Shown here: piece after piece, positions 54,399 to 64,000 of the stretch | How the letters are laid out: the number at the start of each line of letters is the position of its first letter | Numbering within the stretch: position 1 is the stretch's first letter | Origin: Protaetiibacter mangrovi | GTDB lineage: Bacteria; Actinomycetota; Actinomycetes; Actinomycetales; Microbacteriaceae | Direction of reading: 5' to 3' | DNA: 64,000 bases | Assembly (NCBI RefSeq): GCF_024752305.1 | Contig: NZ_JANTHX010000004.1 | Coordinates: 310,001 to 374,000, forward strand | Program-made: the position numbers and the translations under genes | Notes under the pieces: generated by a model | What the model was told of the DNA's origin: nothing | Database searches by the model: none | The model's input: the letters and a program-made list of their open reading frames with translations, nothing else

Positions 54399-55829
54399 AT
54401 GGAGCACGGCGGAGATCTGCTTGTCCTGGGCGTCCTGTTCGTCATCGCCTACGTGCTCGGCCGACTCGGCAAGCTGATCGGCCTGCCGTCGATCCCGATC
54501 TACATGATCATCGGGCTGCTCGCGAGCCCGCACGTCACCTGGTTCCCGTTGAGCTTCGACTCCCTCGACGTCGAGCTCGTGGCGATCTTCGGCCTCATCT
54601 TCCTGCTGTTCACGCTCGGCCTCGAGTTCGACCAGGACGAGTTCTTCGGCAACGCCCGGGCCCTGCTGATCTCGGGCGGCACCCGTCTGCTCATCAACTT
54701 CGGCGTCGGGTTCGCGTTCGGGATGATGGTCGGCTGGGGCGGCCGCGAGGCGCTCATCATCGCGGGCATGACGGCCACCTCGTCGAGCGCGATCGTCACG
54801 AAGCTCCTCATCGAGCTGCGCCGCCTCGCCAACCGCGAGACGCCCGTGATCCTGGGCATCGCCGTGGTGGAGGACGTCTTCATCGCGATCTACCTCGCGA
54901 TCGTCTCGGTCGTGATCAGCGGCGAGACGGATGTCGGGTCGATCGTGCTGGAGCTCGCGATCTCGTTCACGTTCCTGGTGGCGATGTTCGCTCTCGCCCG
55001 CTGGGGCGGCTCGCTCGTGTCGCGCCTCATCCAGACCCGCGACGACGAGCTGTTCACGATCCTGTTCTTCGGCCTCGCCGTCGCCTTCGGCGGCATCGGC
55101 GAGCTGCTGGGGGTCTCGGATGCGATCGGGGCGTTCCTGATCGGGCTCGTGCTCGGCGCCACCCGGTTCCGGGCGCGCATCGAGCAGTTCACGCTCCCGC
55201 TGCGCGACGTCTTCGGCGCCTTCTTCTTCCTGAGCTTCGGCCTCTCGCTCGACCCGGCCGACTTCGGCTCGGTCGTGGTGCCCGTGACGGCGGCGGTGGT
55301 GCTGACCCTGGTGCTCAACACGGCGGGCGGCCAGCTCATCGCCTGGATCAACAAGCTCACCCCAGCCGAGGGGCTCAACGTCTCGGCGATGCTGCAGAAC
55401 CGGGGCGAGTTCGCCCTCATCCTCGCGACCCTCGCGTCGGCGGCGGGCCTCGACCCCCGGCTCGTGCCGTTCGCGGGACTCTACGTGCTGAGCATGGCCG
55501 TGATCGGACCGGTGCTCGCCGTGAACTCGGAGCGCGCCGGGGCGTGGCTCTTCGGTCGTCGGGGCCGGTCGGCCGTGGCGCCGGACGCCGAACGCGACCG
55601 CGCGCTCGCGCTCGCGGAGGCGGCGATGGCGGGCGACCCGCTCGCGGAGGAGGTGGCGGCGGGCGAGCGCCTCGACACCGTGCCGGTGCCGGTGATCGAG
55701 GACACGGTTCCGGACGTCGACTCGGCCCTCGAACGCGAGGCGCGTCGCGCCGAGCAGGCGCGCGCGCAGTCGGACGGCCTCACCGAGGACGAGCTGCGCC
55801 GCGCACGTGAGGTGGATCCCGAGTATTGA
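54399..55829 (+). CDS. CPA2-family K+(Na+)/H+ antiporter (KhtU/KefB-like)
   Basis: 476 residues. About 12 hydrophobic segments up to residue 385, with CPA2 motifs GLIFLLFTLGLEFDQDEFFG, the ion-binding region VSDAIGAFLIGLVLGATRFR and MLQNRGEFALILATL. The cytosolic tail (residues 385-476) is acidic and lacks a TrkA-N domain, which fits regulation by the separate KhtT-like subunit. Cotranscribed with it; likely exports K+ at alkaline pH or under stress (inference). Confidence 0.9.
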   Translation: MEHGGDLLVLGVLFVIAYVLGRLGKLIGLPSIPIYMIIGLLASPHVTWFPLSFDSLDVELVAIFGLIFLLFTLGLEFDQDEFFGNARALLISGGTRLLINFGVGFAFGMMVGWGGREALIIAGMTATSSSAIVTKLLIELRRLANRETPVILGIAVVEDVFIAIYLAIVSVVISGETDVGSIVLELAISFTFLVAMFALARWGGSLVSRLIQTRDDELFTILFFGLAVAFGGIGELLGVSDAIGAFLIGLVLGATRFRARIEQFTLPLRDVFGAFFFLSFGLSLDPADFGSVVVPVTAAVVLTLVLNTAGGQLIAWINKLTPAEGLNVSAMLQNRGEFALILATLASAAGLDPRLVPFAGLYVLSMAVIGPVLAVNSERAGAWLFGRRGRSAVAPDAERDRALALAEAAMAGDPLAEEVAAGERLDTVPVPVIEDTVPDVDSALEREARRAEQARAQSDGLTEDELRRAREVDPEY

Positions 55830-55834
55830 CCTGG

Positions 55835-55840
55835 CAGAGT
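55835..55840 (+). promoter_or_regulatory. -10 of SURF1-like gene (leaderless)
   Basis: CAGAGT six bases before the GTG at 55847. Departs from TANNNT at the first base, like the CAGACT of rpsJ. Confidence 0.35.
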
Positions 55841-55846
55841 ACTGAG

Positions 55847-56629
55847 GTGACCGAGCCGCACGCCCCCGACGCGGAGACGCCCCCGCCGCCGACGCTCGCG
55901 CAGTTCCTGCGCATCGCGCGGCGCCCGCGCTGGATCGGCGCGCTCGTGCTCGCGATCGCGATCGCGAGCGGCTTCGCCGCGCTCGGCCAGTGGCAGCTCG
56001 AGCGCAGCGTCGAGAACGCGACGGTGCCGGAGGTCGCGACCGAGACGCCGGTGCCGCTCAGCGAGGTGGCCGAACCGCAGACGCCGATGACCGACGCGGC
56101 GATCGGGCAGCGGGTCACCGCATCCGGAACCGTCGTGGCGGGCGACTTCTCGGTGCTGACGGGCCGCGAGAACGACGGGGTCGCGGGCGCCTGGCTCGTC
56201 GCGCACGTCGTCACGGCGGACGGCGACTCGCTCGCCGTCGGCCTCGGGTGGGCACCGGATGCGGACGCGGCGCTCGCCGCCGAGGCGCAGGTGCCGGAGA
56301 CCCTCGAGGTCGCGGGGCGCTACCTGCCGACCGAGTCGCCGCAGCTCAACGAGGTGGAGAAGGGCGAGCGGAAGGCCATGTCGATCGGCGAGCTCGTGAA
56401 CCTGTGGGCGGAGCCGGGGCCGGTCTACGCGGGATACGTGGTGCTCGCCGACCCGACGCCCGGGCTCGCCGCGATCCATCAACCCGCGCCCTACCGCGAC
56501 ACGAGCCTCAACTGGCTCAACATCTTCTACGCGGTCGAATGGGTGCTGTTCGCGGGGTTCGCCGTCTTCCTCTGGTACCGCCTGGTGCGCGACGTGTGGG
56601 AGCAGGAAGGGCCCGGGCCCCGCGCCTAG
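55847..56629 (+). CDS. SURF1-family cytochrome oxidase biogenesis protein
   Basis: 260 residues. Two membrane helices, one near residue 32 ([20 protein letters not shown] followed by WQLERS) and one near the C-terminus ([20 protein letters not shown]), enclosing an extracytoplasmic domain. These and the WQLERSVEN and [12 protein letters not shown] motifs are typical of actinobacterial SURF1, which assists haem a3 oxidase assembly. GTG 55847 gives [15 protein letters not shown]; a 21-base longer frame exists. Next gene starts 10 bases after the stop. Confidence 0.88.
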   Translation: MTEPHAPDAETPPPPTLAQFLRIARRPRWIGALVLAIAIASGFAALGQWQLERSVENATVPEVATETPVPLSEVAEPQTPMTDAAIGQRVTASGTVVAGDFSVLTGRENDGVAGAWLVAHVVTADGDSLAVGLGWAPDADAALAAEAQVPETLEVAGRYLPTESPQLNEVEKGERKAMSIGELVNLWAEPGPVYAGYVVLADPTPGLAAIHQPAPYRDTSLNWLNIFYAVEWVLFAGFAVFLWYRLVRDVWEQEGPGPRA

Positions 56630-56632
56630 ACT
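56627..56632 (+). promoter_or_regulatory. -10 of DUF3817 gene (leaderless)
   Basis: TAGACT, overlapping the SURF1 stop codon, six bases before the ATG at 56639. Confidence 0.45.
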
Positions 56633-56638
56633 GGGTGC

Positions 56639-57084
56639 ATGCCCGAAGGCCCCCGCTCCGCCGACATCCCCCGCCTCCGGACGGCGCTCAAGGTCTACCG
56701 CGTCTCGGCGGCGATCACCGGCACCTTCCTGCTGCTGCTCGTCGTGATGATGGTGCTGCGCTACGGCTTCGGCGTCGACATCGAGCTCGGCGGTCCCTTC
56801 GGATTCCTGGCGCTCACCCCGAAGGACAGCCTCACCGCGATCAACCTGTCGATCGCGATCCTGACCGTGCACGGCTGGCTGTACGTGCTCTACCTCGGCT
56901 GCGACTTCGTCATGTGGCGCCTGGCGCGCTACAGCTTCGGACGCTTCCTGTTCATCGCGCTCGGCGGCATCGTGCCCTTCCTCAGCTACTACTTCGAGTT
57001 CCAGGTGCCCGCCTACATCGAGGCGCGCATCCGCACCACCGAACAGCCCACGGATGCGGCGGAGGCCGCGGAGGAGGTGAGCGC

Positions 57085-57088
<4 letters not shown>
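56639..57088 (+). CDS. DUF3817 membrane protein
   Basis: 149 residues with three hydrophobic segments ([59 protein letters not shown]). The HGWLYVLYL and [12 protein letters not shown] motifs are those of DUF3817, a family of unknown function regularly next to guaA and SURF1 genes in actinobacteria. Its stop overlaps the guaA start. A short acidic tail closes it. Confidence 0.85.
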
Positions 57089-58665
<1,577 letters not shown>

Positions 58666-58688
58666 TCGCGGGGCGGTAACGTCCTGTC

Positions 58689-58719
58689 TCTCCCCGTTGG
58701 GGGGAGACCCCTTCAGGGG
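58689..58719 (+). terminator. Tandem hairpins after guaA
   Basis: TCTCCCC, five bases, GGGGAGA (58689-58707) followed directly by CCCCT, two bases, AGGGG (58708-58719). Located 23 bases after the guaA stop, before a new promoter. Confidence 0.55.
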
Positions 58720-58744
58720 ACTGCCGCACCTCCGCGCGGGCTCC

Positions 58745-58750
58745 TACGCT
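58745..58750 (+). promoter_or_regulatory. -10 of 58758 gene (leaderless)
   Basis: TACGCT seven bases before the ATG at 58758. Confidence 0.4.
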
Positions 58751-58757
58751 TCCAGGC

Positions 58758-59420
58758 ATGCAGCGGCACGACGACGAAGCGGCGCGCCCCGCGCTCGTCG
58801 ACGAGACCGGCGCCTGGGCGCCGAGTCCGCTGTTCAGCGCCTTCCTCGGGGCGCTGGGGCTGTCGGGCGCGCTGGCCGTGCATTCGGGTGCCGATGCCTC
58901 GGCCCTCGCCGACTTCTTGCTGCTCGCCTCTCTCGTCGCGGGCTCGACGCTCGTGCTGTTCGCGGGCCTCATGATCTGGGCCGCCCGTGCGGGCCAACGG
59001 GTCGCGGAGCTCGCGGCCCTCCGGCCCGGAGCCGTCGTGCTCCGCGGTGCGCGGGTGCGGGGCCTCGGCGCCGCGATGCGGCGGCTGCATCCGGATGTCG
59101 CGTTCCTCCCGGTCGGGATCACGCTGCTCGCCGACGAGACCGGCTTCGAGCTGTGGAGCGGTTCCCCCGAGCACCCGATCCGCCTGGGCCGCGAGCCCTG
59201 GGAGCGGGTCGACGTCATCCGCGTGAGCCGCGTGACCCGTTGGGGGCGGGCCGTCGGCGGCGTCACGCTCGAGGTCCGCACCTGCGCGGGCGACTCGGTC
59301 GAGCTGCCTCTCGGGGTGCTGGGTGCGGGGCTCGGCGGTCTCGCCGTGCCGAGCGGCCTGGAGCTCGAGACGATCGTGGCCCGGCTCCGCGACCGCCGCG
59401 ACGAGTCGGTGCGCGTCTGA
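58758..59420 (+). CDS. Predicted membrane protein of unknown function
   Basis: 220 residues, family not recognised. Two hydrophobic segments lie at about residues 28-45 and 50-75 (LADFLLLASLVAGSTLVLFA). The remaining 145 residues are soluble and probably cytosolic, with beta-strand patterning (FLPVGITLLADETGFELWSG; WERVDVIRVSRVTRWGRAVG) that resembles PH-like or GRAM-type modules; this likeness is weak. A strong terminator separates it from the convergent phoA. Confidence 0.75.
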   Translation: MQRHDDEAARPALVDETGAWAPSPLFSAFLGALGLSGALAVHSGADASALADFLLLASLVAGSTLVLFAGLMIWAARAGQRVAELAALRPGAVVLRGARVRGLGAAMRRLHPDVAFLPVGITLLADETGFELWSGSPEHPIRLGREPWERVDVIRVSRVTRWGRAVGGVTLEVRTCAGDSVELPLGVLGAGLGGLAVPSGLELETIVARLRDRRDESVRV

Positions 59421-59433
59421 GCCCAGACGCGCA

Positions 59434-59465
59434 CGACGGGGACAGCCGGTCGGCCGTCCCCGTCG
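59434..59465. terminator. Bidirectional terminator between 58758 gene and phoA
   Basis: CGACGGGGAC / GTCCCCGTCG 10-bp outer stem, with an inner GCCG/CGGC stem and a two-base loop. In the 54-bp gap between two convergent genes. Confidence 0.85.
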
Positions 59466-59474
59466 CGATCGCCC

Positions 59475-60914
59475 TCAGCGGCTGAGCGCCCGCGGATCCA
59501 ACCGCATGGCCTTCGCGATGGTGAAGAAGGTGTCGGTCTGATCGCTCAGGCCCACCACCTGGTACGCCCACGGGCCGTAGGCGGCGATGCGCAGCTGCGA
59601 CCCGGTGTGCTGCTGCGATCCGCCGGCGGCCGCGGTGCCGTACGAGATCCGCAGCGGCGAGCCCTCGACGGTCAGCAGCGTGGTGCCGAGTCCGGGGGTG
59701 GCGCCGTCGACGATCTGGCTCGAGTGCGCGTGGTCGGCGGTGACGATCACGAGGGTGTGGCCGTCCTTCTTCGCGAAGTCGAGCGCCACCTTCACGGCCT
59801 CGTCGAGGTCCTGGGTCTCGCCGATCTGGCCGCAGGCGTCGGCGGCGTGGTCGCGCTTGTCGATCGAGGCGCCCTCGACCTGCAGGAAGAAGCCCTTCGA
59901 CTGCTTCGCGTCGAGCAGCGAGATCGCCTTCGACGTCAGGTCGGCGAGCGTCAGGCCGGCGCCCAGATAGTCGGGGTTGGCCTGGCAGGTCTCGGGCGCA
60001 CCGCCGGACCCGCCGACGGTCGCGACCGAGGGGGCGAAGCGGGTGGGCAGGTTGCCGGGCGCGAAGAGCCCCAGCACGGGCTGATCCTGGTCGGCCACCG
60101 TCACCGCCGCGAGGCTCGCGGCGTCGGTCGGCAGCTGGTAGCCGCGTTCCTCGGCCTGCTCGAGCAGGGTCATGCCCTCCCAGTCGCCGGCCTTCGCGGT
60201 CTGCGCGAAGGTCGCGGCGCCACCGCCCAGGGTCACGTCGGGGCGGGTGTCGAGCAGCTGCTCGCTGATGGATCCGGCGCCGCCGTTCACGAGCGCGTCG
60301 GGGCCGCAGCTGGCCGAGTCGGGGCCGAAGCAGGACCGCTGGGCGACGTGTGCGACCTGCACGGCCGGGGTCGCATCCTGGATCTCGGCGGTCGACACGT
60401 CGCCGGTCTTGTAGCCGTTGGCCTTCGCGAGCTCGAGCAGGGTCGCGTGCGGATCCCCGTGGATGTCGACCGAGATCGCGTTGTCGTAGGTCTTGGTGCC
60501 GGTCGCCCAGGCGGTACCGGTGGCGGCCGAGTCGGGCACGTAGTCGGGCTTGCCCGCGTAGGGGACGTCCTTGTAGAGGGAGTAGGTCGTGTACTGGCCC
60601 GTCGCGGGCAGCGCGTCGATGCCGGCGAGCGTGCCGCCCGCACCGACCAGGTAGTCGCGGGCGATGGTGATCTCGCTGTCGCCCATCCCGTCGCCGATGA
60701 GCAGGATGACGTTGTCGACCTTGCCGTCCCGCAGCGACGAGGTGAGGTCGGAGCTGATGCGGGTCTGCGCGGCGTGGCGGGCGGCGCCGCCGAACTGGTC
60801 GGGGCTGGGCGAGGGGAGGGCGCCGGCGGTTCCGGCGGCGGTCGCGACGAGCAGCGCCGTGAGCGCGAGCGCGCCGAGGGCGGCACCCGTACGGCGGGCA
60901 CGGACGGTGGGCAT
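59475..60914 (-). CDS. phoA: Alkaline phosphatase, secreted
   Basis: 479 residues. Signal peptide ([20 protein letters not shown] followed by AGTAGA), then the alkaline phosphatase fold: metal-binding [20 protein letters not shown], nucleophile Ser in [19 protein letters not shown], metal ligands [14 protein letters not shown] and [11 protein letters not shown], and [14 protein letters not shown]. Two Cys pairs suggest export. ATG 60914 has CAGGAGTCACC before it. A PHO-box-like repeat lies 64 bp upstream. It releases phosphate from esters outside the cell during phosphate limitation. Confidence 0.95.
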   Translation of the reverse strand: MPTVRARRTGAALGALALTALLVATAAGTAGALPSPSPDQFGGAARHAAQTRISSDLTSSLRDGKVDNVILLIGDGMGDSEITIARDYLVGAGGTLAGIDALPATGQYTTYSLYKDVPYAGKPDYVPDSAATGTAWATGTKTYDNAISVDIHGDPHATLLELAKANGYKTGDVSTAEIQDATPAVQVAHVAQRSCFGPDSASCGPDALVNGGAGSISEQLLDTRPDVTLGGGAATFAQTAKAGDWEGMTLLEQAEERGYQLPTDAASLAAVTVADQDQPVLGLFAPGNLPTRFAPSVATVGGSGGAPETCQANPDYLGAGLTLADLTSKAISLLDAKQSKGFFLQVEGASIDKRDHAADACGQIGETQDLDEAVKVALDFAKKDGHTLVIVTADHAHSSQIVDGATPGLGTTLLTVEGSPLRISYGTAAAGGSQQHTGSQLRIAAYGPWAYQVVGLSDQTDTFFTIAKAMRLDPRALSR

Positions 60915-60977
60915 GGTGACTCCTGTCGATGGTGGTGGATGCGGTGGCGTCGACCAGGTCACCAGCGGTGCGCAGCG

Positions 60978-61010
60978 TCCGGATGAACGGATCGCCCCGC
61001 CGAGGTGAAC
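60978..61010 (-). promoter_or_regulatory. PHO-box-like direct repeats upstream of phoA
   Basis: On the minus strand GTTCACCTCGG (61010-61000), an 11-base degenerate unit, and GTTCATCCGGA (60988-60978). Units of 11 bases starting GTTCAYC match the PhoP-binding PHO box described for Streptomyces. The last unit ends 63 bases before the phoA ATG, a suitable place for an activator. No clear -10 was seen, as is common at activated promoters. Confidence 0.6.
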
Positions 61011-61035
61011 ACCCCCCGAACGAGGGGTGGAACGC

Positions 61036-61545
61036 TCAGTCGGCCCGGATCGTCCGACGGGCGATCAGGCGGGCCACCCAGGCGCCGCCCACCATGGTGG
61101 CGCCCACCACGGCCAGGGCGGGCAGCATCCGCGAGTAGTCCTGGCCGACCGCGTCGCCCACCAGCAGGGCGACCGCCGCGACCCCGATCCCGGTGAGGGA
61201 GGCGAGCCGCGGCCGGTGCCGCACGAGCAGCCAGAGCAGGTAGGGCAACGCGAGCACGACGAGGAAACGCGGGCCCGCGAGCAGCAGCCACATCGTGAGC
61301 GTCGCGGGCGCGACGGCCACGACCCGCCGCCACCCCGCCGACGGGAGGATGCACCACCCGACCACGTGTGCCGCGGTGCCCATCGCGAGCACCCAGAGGG
61401 CCTCCGTGTTGGAACCCGCGATCGAGACGCCCCCTCCGACCACGAGCCAGCTGCCCGCCCAGAGCCGGGTCGCATGGTCGCCCCAGCGCAACGGCAGCAG
61501 CGATGTCGGCTCGCGCCACGGCGTGCGCGGCGGGCTCGGGCTCAT
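61036..61545 (-). CDS. Predicted multi-span membrane protein
   Basis: 169 residues, no family recognised. Five or six hydrophobic segments ([75 protein letters not shown]). ATG 61545 lies six bases after TACGCT on the minus strand. Ends in RRTIRAD. Divergent from the glycerophosphodiesterase gene, 30 bp apart. Confidence 0.7.
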   Translation of the reverse strand: MSPSPPRTPWREPTSLLPLRWGDHATRLWAGSWLVVGGGVSIAGSNTEALWVLAMGTAAHVVGWCILPSAGWRRVVAVAPATLTMWLLLAGPRFLVVLALPYLLWLLVRHRPRLASLTGIGVAAVALLVGDAVGQDYSRMLPALAVVGATMVGGAWVARLIARRTIRAD

Positions 61546-61551
61546 CCTCGG

Positions 61552-61569
61552 AGCGTAGCTGGATAGGGT
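61552..61569. promoter_or_regulatory. Divergent leaderless -10 boxes
   Basis: TACGCT (61557-61552, minus) six bases before the membrane protein ATG, and TAGGGT (61564-61569, plus) six bases before the GTG at 61576. The whole gap is 30 bp, so the -35 region of each promoter lies inside the other gene. Confidence 0.55.
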
Positions 61570-61575
61570 GTGCGG

Positions 61576-62565
61576 GTGAGCGAGCAGCGGCGCCCGTGGG
61601 TCATCGGGCACCGCGGGGCGAGCGGGTACCGTCCCGAGCACACCCGGGCGGCCTACGAGCTCGCCTTCGCCCTGGGCGCGGACGCGGTCGAGCCCGACAT
61701 CGTCGCGACGCGCGACGGGGTGCTCGTGCTGCGGCACGAGAACGAGATCTCCGGCACCACGGACGTCGCCGGCCGCCCCGAGTTCGCCGACCGTCGCACG
61801 ACGAAGAACTTCGGCCCCGTGACGGTGACGGGCTGGTTCACCGAGGACTTCACCTGGGAGGAGCTCTCGACCCTCCGCGCCGTCGAGCGGCTGCCCGAGC
61901 TGCGCCCGCACTCCGCGACCTTCGACGGCCGCTCCCCGATCATGCGGCTCGACGAGCTGCTGCGGCTGATCGCCGACGCCTCGGAGCGGCAGGGCCGCGC
62001 GCTCGGGCTCGTGGCCGAGATCAAGCACGCCGTGTACTTCGACGCGATCGGGATCCCGCTCGGCGAGCTCGTCGCGGAGGCGCTCGCCCGCTTCCCCGGT
62101 CCGCTCGTGGTGGAGAGCTTCGAGGAGACGGTGCTCGGCGAGGTGCGTGCGCGGGGCGTCGACGCGCGCTACGTGTACCTGCTCGAGGCGAGCGGCACCG
62201 CACCCGATCTGCTCATGCGGCTCGGCGCATCCGCTCCCGACTACTCGACCCAGCTCGGTGAGGAGGGCCTCGCCGAGCTCGCGACCCGCGTCGACGGCAT
62301 CAGCGTCGACAAGGCGCGGCTGCTGAAGCCGGATGCGCGCGCCGGGGTGGAGCTCGTGGATCGCGCCCACCGCCTCGGCCTCGACGTCTTCACCTGGACG
62401 CTGCGACCCGAGAACGCCTACCTCACGAAGCCCTTCCGCGCGGGCGACGGCCGCGCGGCGTGGGGCGACTGGCGGGGCGAGTTCGCATCCGTGCTCGCCA
62501 CCGGGGTCGACGGCGTGTTCGCGGACCATCCGGATCTCGCCGTCGCGGCGCTCGACGGCGACTGA
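61576..62565 (+). CDS. Glycerophosphodiester phosphodiesterase
   Basis: Hydrolyses glycerophosphodiesters to glycerol-3-phosphate and an alcohol. 329 residues with no signal peptide, so cytosolic. GDPD TIM-barrel motifs: VIGHRGASGYRPEHTRAAYE (catalytic His-Arg), AVEPDIVATRDGVLVLRHEN (metal-binding Glu-x-Asp and His), FTWTLRPENAYL near the end. A long insert between the second and third strand (ISGTTDVAGRPEF to PIMRLDEL) is typical of the larger subfamily. GTG 61576 is preferred over GTG 61570 from the -10 spacing. Feeds GlpD with substrate. Confidence 0.92.
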   Translation: MSEQRRPWVIGHRGASGYRPEHTRAAYELAFALGADAVEPDIVATRDGVLVLRHENEISGTTDVAGRPEFADRRTTKNFGPVTVTGWFTEDFTWEELSTLRAVERLPELRPHSATFDGRSPIMRLDELLRLIADASERQGRALGLVAEIKHAVYFDAIGIPLGELVAEALARFPGPLVVESFEETVLGEVRARGVDARYVYLLEASGTAPDLLMRLGASAPDYSTQLGEEGLAELATRVDGISVDKARLLKPDARAGVELVDRAHRLGLDVFTWTLRPENAYLTKPFRAGDGRAAWGDWRGEFASVLATGVDGVFADHPDLAVAALDGD

Positions 62566-62646
62566 GGGACAACCGCCCCTGGATTCCGGGACGGCGGACG
62601 CGGCATCCTGGCCTGCAGAGACCGCGCGACGCGGAAGGATGCAGGA

Positions 62647-64000
62647 ATGAGCGCCCCGGGCGACGCCGCGCGGTTCGACCCGCGATGGGCCCCCGTGCGC
62701 CCTCGCCGAACCGCACTCGCGGTGGGGGTCGCGGTCACGGCCGCGTCGTGGGCGCTCGCTCTCGCGGGCGTCGTCGCGGCGACGCTCATCGGGCCCCCGT
62801 ATCTCGTCGAGGGCGACCTCGCGGTCGTCTACCTCGGATACGCCGTCGTGTGGGGTGCGGTCGCGGGCATCATCGTCGCGCGGGGCGCGCGCCTCGTCGG
62901 AGCCATCCTGGCCGTGCAGGGGGTGGGCGCCGGGCTCTCGCTCCTGCTGACCGTGTCGGCGCGGCACGGCGCCGGCGACCCCGCCGTCGACGGGCTCCTC
63001 GCTCACCTCGCCGATCGGGCGTGGATACCGGGTGCCCTCGCGAGCTTCTCGATCCTCCCCCTCCTGCTCACGTCGCGGCCGCTCGGCCGCGGGGTGCGCG
63101 GCCTCGTCGCGGCGGGGCTCGTGATCGCCGTCGTGCCCGTCGTGCTCGCCCCGTTCCGCCAGCGCGAGGGCGTCGCCGACAACCCGCTCGCGATCGCCGA
63201 CCCCGTCGCCCAGGAGGTGCTGCGGGCGGTGATCGTCGCGGCCTTCACGGCCGCGGTCGCCCTCGGCGCCGTCAGCCTGGGTGTGGCCGTCTGGCGCCGG
63301 TGGGTCGGGCCGCCATCCGATCGACCGGGCCAGGGATGGATCGTCGTGGGCCAGGCGCTGCTCGTCGGGCTCGGATCGCCGATCTTCCTGCCCATCTGGC
63401 CCGAGCTGGCGCAGTCCTTCACGCGCGTCTCGCCGCTGGCCCCCCTCGTGGCGCTGCTCTTCATGCCGGCCGCCGTCATCGTCTTCGCCCTCGGCCGCCG
63501 CGTCGGAGGCATCGAGGTCGCCGTCAACCGCGCGGTCGTCAACGTGCTGCTGGTCGCCGTGCTCGTGCTCGCCTATTCGGCGATCGCGACGACGATCGCG
63601 ATCGCCTTTCCCGTCGCGCCGCTGGTCGCGGGGGCGTTCGGGGTGGCGGTGCTGGCGCTCGGCATCGACCCGCTGCGCACCTGGATCCAGAGCCGGGTCG
63701 ACGAGCTCGTCTACGGAGACGCCGCCGATCCGGCGCAGCTGATGCGCACGCTCGGCGACCGTGTGCCGGACGACGTCGACGTCGACGACCTGCGGGCCCT
63801 CGCCGAGGAGCTCCGCTCGGCGCTGCGCCTCGCACGACTGGAGCTGAGCTCGGCGGAATCGAACGGGGTGCGCGTGGTCGCCGGATCGCCCGGCGGCCCT
63901 CCGGCGCGCGTCGCATTGCGCGGCTCGTCGGGAGAGGTCGGTTGGATCGAGGCGGCGGCCCCGGGGCGGCAGCGGGTCGATCGCCGCATCGTCCACGTGC
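62647..64000 (+). CDS. Sensor histidine kinase, N-terminal part (runs off window)
   Basis: 451 codons are visible and the frame is open to the window edge. Residues 15-330 contain eight or nine hydrophobic segments arranged in pairs (ALAVGVAVTAASWALALAGV; RLVGAILAVQGVGAGLSLLL; VVNVLLVAVLVLAYSAIATT). They are followed by GIDPLRTWIQSRVDELVYGD, a junction sequence characteristic of NarL-type actinobacterial kinases with a multi-span sensor; the next 90 residues look like a GAF-like region. HisKA_3 and ATPase domains should follow outside the window. GGAAGGATGCAGGA precedes the ATG. Confidence 0.75.
   Translation, partial: MSAPGDAARFDPRWAPVRPRRTALAVGVAVTAASWALALAGVVAATLIGPPYLVEGDLAVVYLGYAVVWGAVAGIIVARGARLVGAILAVQGVGAGLSLLLTVSARHGAGDPAVDGLLAHLADRAWIPGALASFSILPLLLTSRPLGRGVRGLVAAGLVIAVVPVVLAPFRQREGVADNPLAIADPVAQEVLRAVIVAAFTAAVALGAVSLGVAVWRRWVGPPSDRPGQGWIVVGQALLVGLGSPIFLPIWPELAQSFTRVSPLAPLVALLFMPAAVIVFALGRRVGGIEVAVNRAVVNVLLVAVLVLAYSAIATTIAIAFPVAPLVAGAFGVAVLALGIDPLRTWIQSRVDELVYGDAADPAQLMRTLGDRVPDDVDVDDLRALAEELRSALRLARLELSSAESNGVRVVAGSPGGPPARVALRGSSGEVGWIEAAAPGRQRVDRRIVHV

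Overview
The window is a contiguous piece of a high-GC actinobacterial chromosome. Gene content, the GC-rich codon usage, short-LID adenylate kinase, leaderless TANNNT promoters and Ala/Lys-rich tails on ribosomal proteins point to Micrococcales, most probably Microbacteriaceae (inference; no database search was possible). I see no rRNA, tRNA, CRISPR array, insertion sequence or prophage.

Layout. 1-1.9 kb: 3' part of a class C sortase and a type IB DNA topoisomerase. 2.2-13.95 kb: the S10 and spc ribosomal protein operons in canonical order (rpsJ rplC rplD rplW rplB rpsS rplV rpsC rplP rpmC rpsQ rplN rplX rplE rpsH rplF rplR rpsE rpmD rplO secY adk), without rpsN between rplE and rpsH. 13.98-20.5 kb: a complete mannitol-type phosphotransferase module (MtlR-type regulator on the minus strand, then a small IIB, HPr, enzyme I, mannitol IICB and IIA) sits where map would be expected. 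20.6-23.6 kb: infA, rpmJ, rpsM, rpsK, rpoA, rplQ and a strong terminator.

23.7-36.5 kb: an OatA-like acyltransferase, truA, rplM-rpsI, then cell-wall precursor genes (glmM, glmS, alr), coaA and acpS, and the t6A tRNA-modification genes tsaE, tsaB and a gene in which rimI and tsaD are joined in one reading frame. 36.5-41.5 kb: two small proline-rich membrane proteins, a THUMP-like methyltransferase, CIRCE-controlled groES, rarD, and a solute-binding lipoprotein. 41.6-48 kb: a branched-chain amino-acid-type ABC system, with livK on the plus strand converging on a minus-strand operon livH-livM-livG-livF plus a lipoprotein; LivH carries an extra secreted Ig-like domain. 48.2-58.7 kb: guaB, an orphan AbiEi/nuclease-like gene, a GuaB3-type gene, glpD, a K+/H+ antiporter pair, SURF1, a DUF3817 protein and guaA. 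58.7-64 kb: a membrane protein, phoA behind a PHO-box-like repeat, another membrane protein, a glycerophosphodiester phosphodiesterase, and the 5' part of a sensor histidine kinase.

The least expected signals are: a 62-bp symmetrical palindromic repeat present in four copies, two of them bracketing the orphan AbiEi/nuclease gene; the RimI-TsaD reading-frame fusion; the Ig-like domain on LivH; a 118-residue histone-H1-like tail on L15; and a 14-bp identical block flush with the -35 box of both the rpsJ and infA promoters. About fourteen genes have a TANNNT-like hexamer exactly 6 or 7 bases before the start codon, which indicates leaderless mRNAs and helps fix their starts.
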